DNA from: Flammeovirga agarivorans
Lineage (GTDB): Bacteria > Bacteroidota > Bacteroidia > Cytophagales > Flammeovirgaceae
Assembly (NCBI RefSeq): GCF_012641475.1
Contig: NZ_JABAIL010000014.1
Span: 1-64,000 of the forward strand
Direction of reading: 5' to 3'
Length of the DNA: 64,000 nt
Shown in pieces: positions 63,535 to 64,000 of the stretch. Numbering within the stretch: position 1 is the first letter of the stretch; each line of letters begins with the position of its first letter. Made by a program: the position numbers and the translations under genes. Below the pieces are notes generated by a model, which was not told the origin of the DNA, did no database searches, and was given only the letters and a program-made list of their open reading frames with translations.

Positions 63535-63894
63535 ATGAAATATAAAGTAGATGGTAAAGAATACCCATGCTGTACGAGCTTAACAATGAAATACATTGGC
63601 GGTAAATGGAAATCAGTAATTTTAATTCACCTTAAAGATACTACCTTAAGATACAGTGAATTAAGAAAAATGATTCCAACTGTAAGCGAAAGAACATTAA
63701 GCCTTCAACTAAAACAATTAGAAGAAGACGGACTGATAAAAAGAGAAGTGATTCCTACTGAAAAACCTCCACTAAAAGTAGAATACAGTATGACAGATTT
63801 CGGAAGAACACTTACTCCATTGTTAGAAATGATTTCGTCGTGGGGAGAAGAAGCTGTAAAATGGGACAGTAAAGTAGAAGAAATTGAAGAGTAG
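63535..63894 (+). CDS. HxlR-type winged-helix regulator
   Basis: A 119-residue regulator. A GTG three bases earlier (63532) is also possible; ATG 63535 is preferred. The HxlR signature is clear: a Cys near the N-terminus (here the pair Cys-Cys in EYPCCTSL), MKYIGGKWKSVILIHL, FSELR-like RYSELRKMIPTVSERTLSLQ, LKQLEEDGLIKRE and VEYSMTDFGRTL. The N-terminal Cys of this family can act as a redox or electrophile sensor. It is divergent from the nitroreductase gene, its probable target. Confidence 0.92.
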   Translation: MKYKVDGKEYPCCTSLTMKYIGGKWKSVILIHLKDTTLRYSELRKMIPTVSERTLSLQLKQLEEDGLIKREVIPTEKPPLKVEYSMTDFGRTLTPLLEMISSWGEEAVKWDSKVEEIEE

Positions 63895-63959
63895 ATACTA
63901 TTTCAACTTTCCTTCTCTTTGGTCTCTCGTATTTCATTATTATTTATTGTAAACACAAA

Positions 63960-63993
63960 AAGGTCAATCCAGTAAAATTACCGGAAAGACCTT
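63960..63993 (-). terminator. Terminator of a leftward gene beyond the right edge
   Basis: AAGGTC (63960-63965) / GACCTT (63988-63993) encloses a second stem (CC-GTAA / TTAC-GG). The A-run 63957-63961 gives a minus-strand U-tract, so it belongs to a gene to the right of the window converging on the HxlR gene. Confidence 0.78.
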
Positions 63994-64000
63994 CCATTTG

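Overview
The window reads as a chromosomal segment of a low-GC Bacteroidota bacterium, most likely of the order Cytophagales (a Flammeovirga-like organism is my guess, from gene content only). The signs are three SusC/SusD pairs, a secreted protein with a type IX secretion (Por) tail, a fused HAD/IGPD hisB, a GWxTD protein, DUF2911 and DUF4136 proteins, and promoters of the Bacteroidota type (TTG or TTTG, about 19 nt, TAnnTTTG) instead of -35/-10 boxes with Shine-Dalgarno sites. No rRNA, tRNA, CRISPR array, integrase or insertion sequence was seen.

Layout. 1-265: two tandem leftward promoters. 266-18908: mostly housekeeping genes in short leftward operons: a five-PAS histidine kinase, an aldo/keto reductase with an inward-rectifier K+ channel, uvrC, mtgA, a GWxTD gene next to hisB, lipB-aroA-marC family, a YrdC-family gene with a UDP-glucuronate decarboxylase gene, rdgB, and an ArsR regulator with a SpoU methylase. 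18909-21353: a small structured RNA, then hemC-nuoB-nuoC. 21438-26704: a large secreted LRR/CUB-like protein and guaA. 26890-41835: three consecutive SusC-SusD pairs with no enzyme genes. 42551-50439: an SDR protein, two amidohydrolase-family genes, an alpha/beta hydrolase, a secreted protein and tpiA. 50440-52110: 1.7 kb without protein genes. 52111-57334: an OMP/DUF4136 pair, an AraC regulator and a 902-residue protein made of two GH14 (beta-amylase) domains. 57724-63894: alaS, a TonB-C/YwqK-like protein, an acetyltransferase, and a nitroreductase divergent from an HxlR regulator.

Most notable parts. (1) 51009-51912 holds at least five copies of a ~75-80 bp element spaced 169, 167, 167 and 332 bp. 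Each carries a hairpin plus T-tract that pairs fully (with G-U wobbles) only as minus-strand RNA, which points to a tandem family of small RNAs. (2) A second small-RNA family of ~100 nt has one copy before hemC (19199-19298) and one near the array (50709-50811). The copies share an almost invariant core and end in terminators whose stems differ in sequence but not in pairing. (3) The GH14 protein has one domain with the expected catalytic residues and one that has lost the substrate loop. I recognise neither RNA family.

Most intergenic ends carry clear intrinsic terminators, so the operon limits given below are fairly secure. Domain calls come from reading motifs by eye; no database search was possible.
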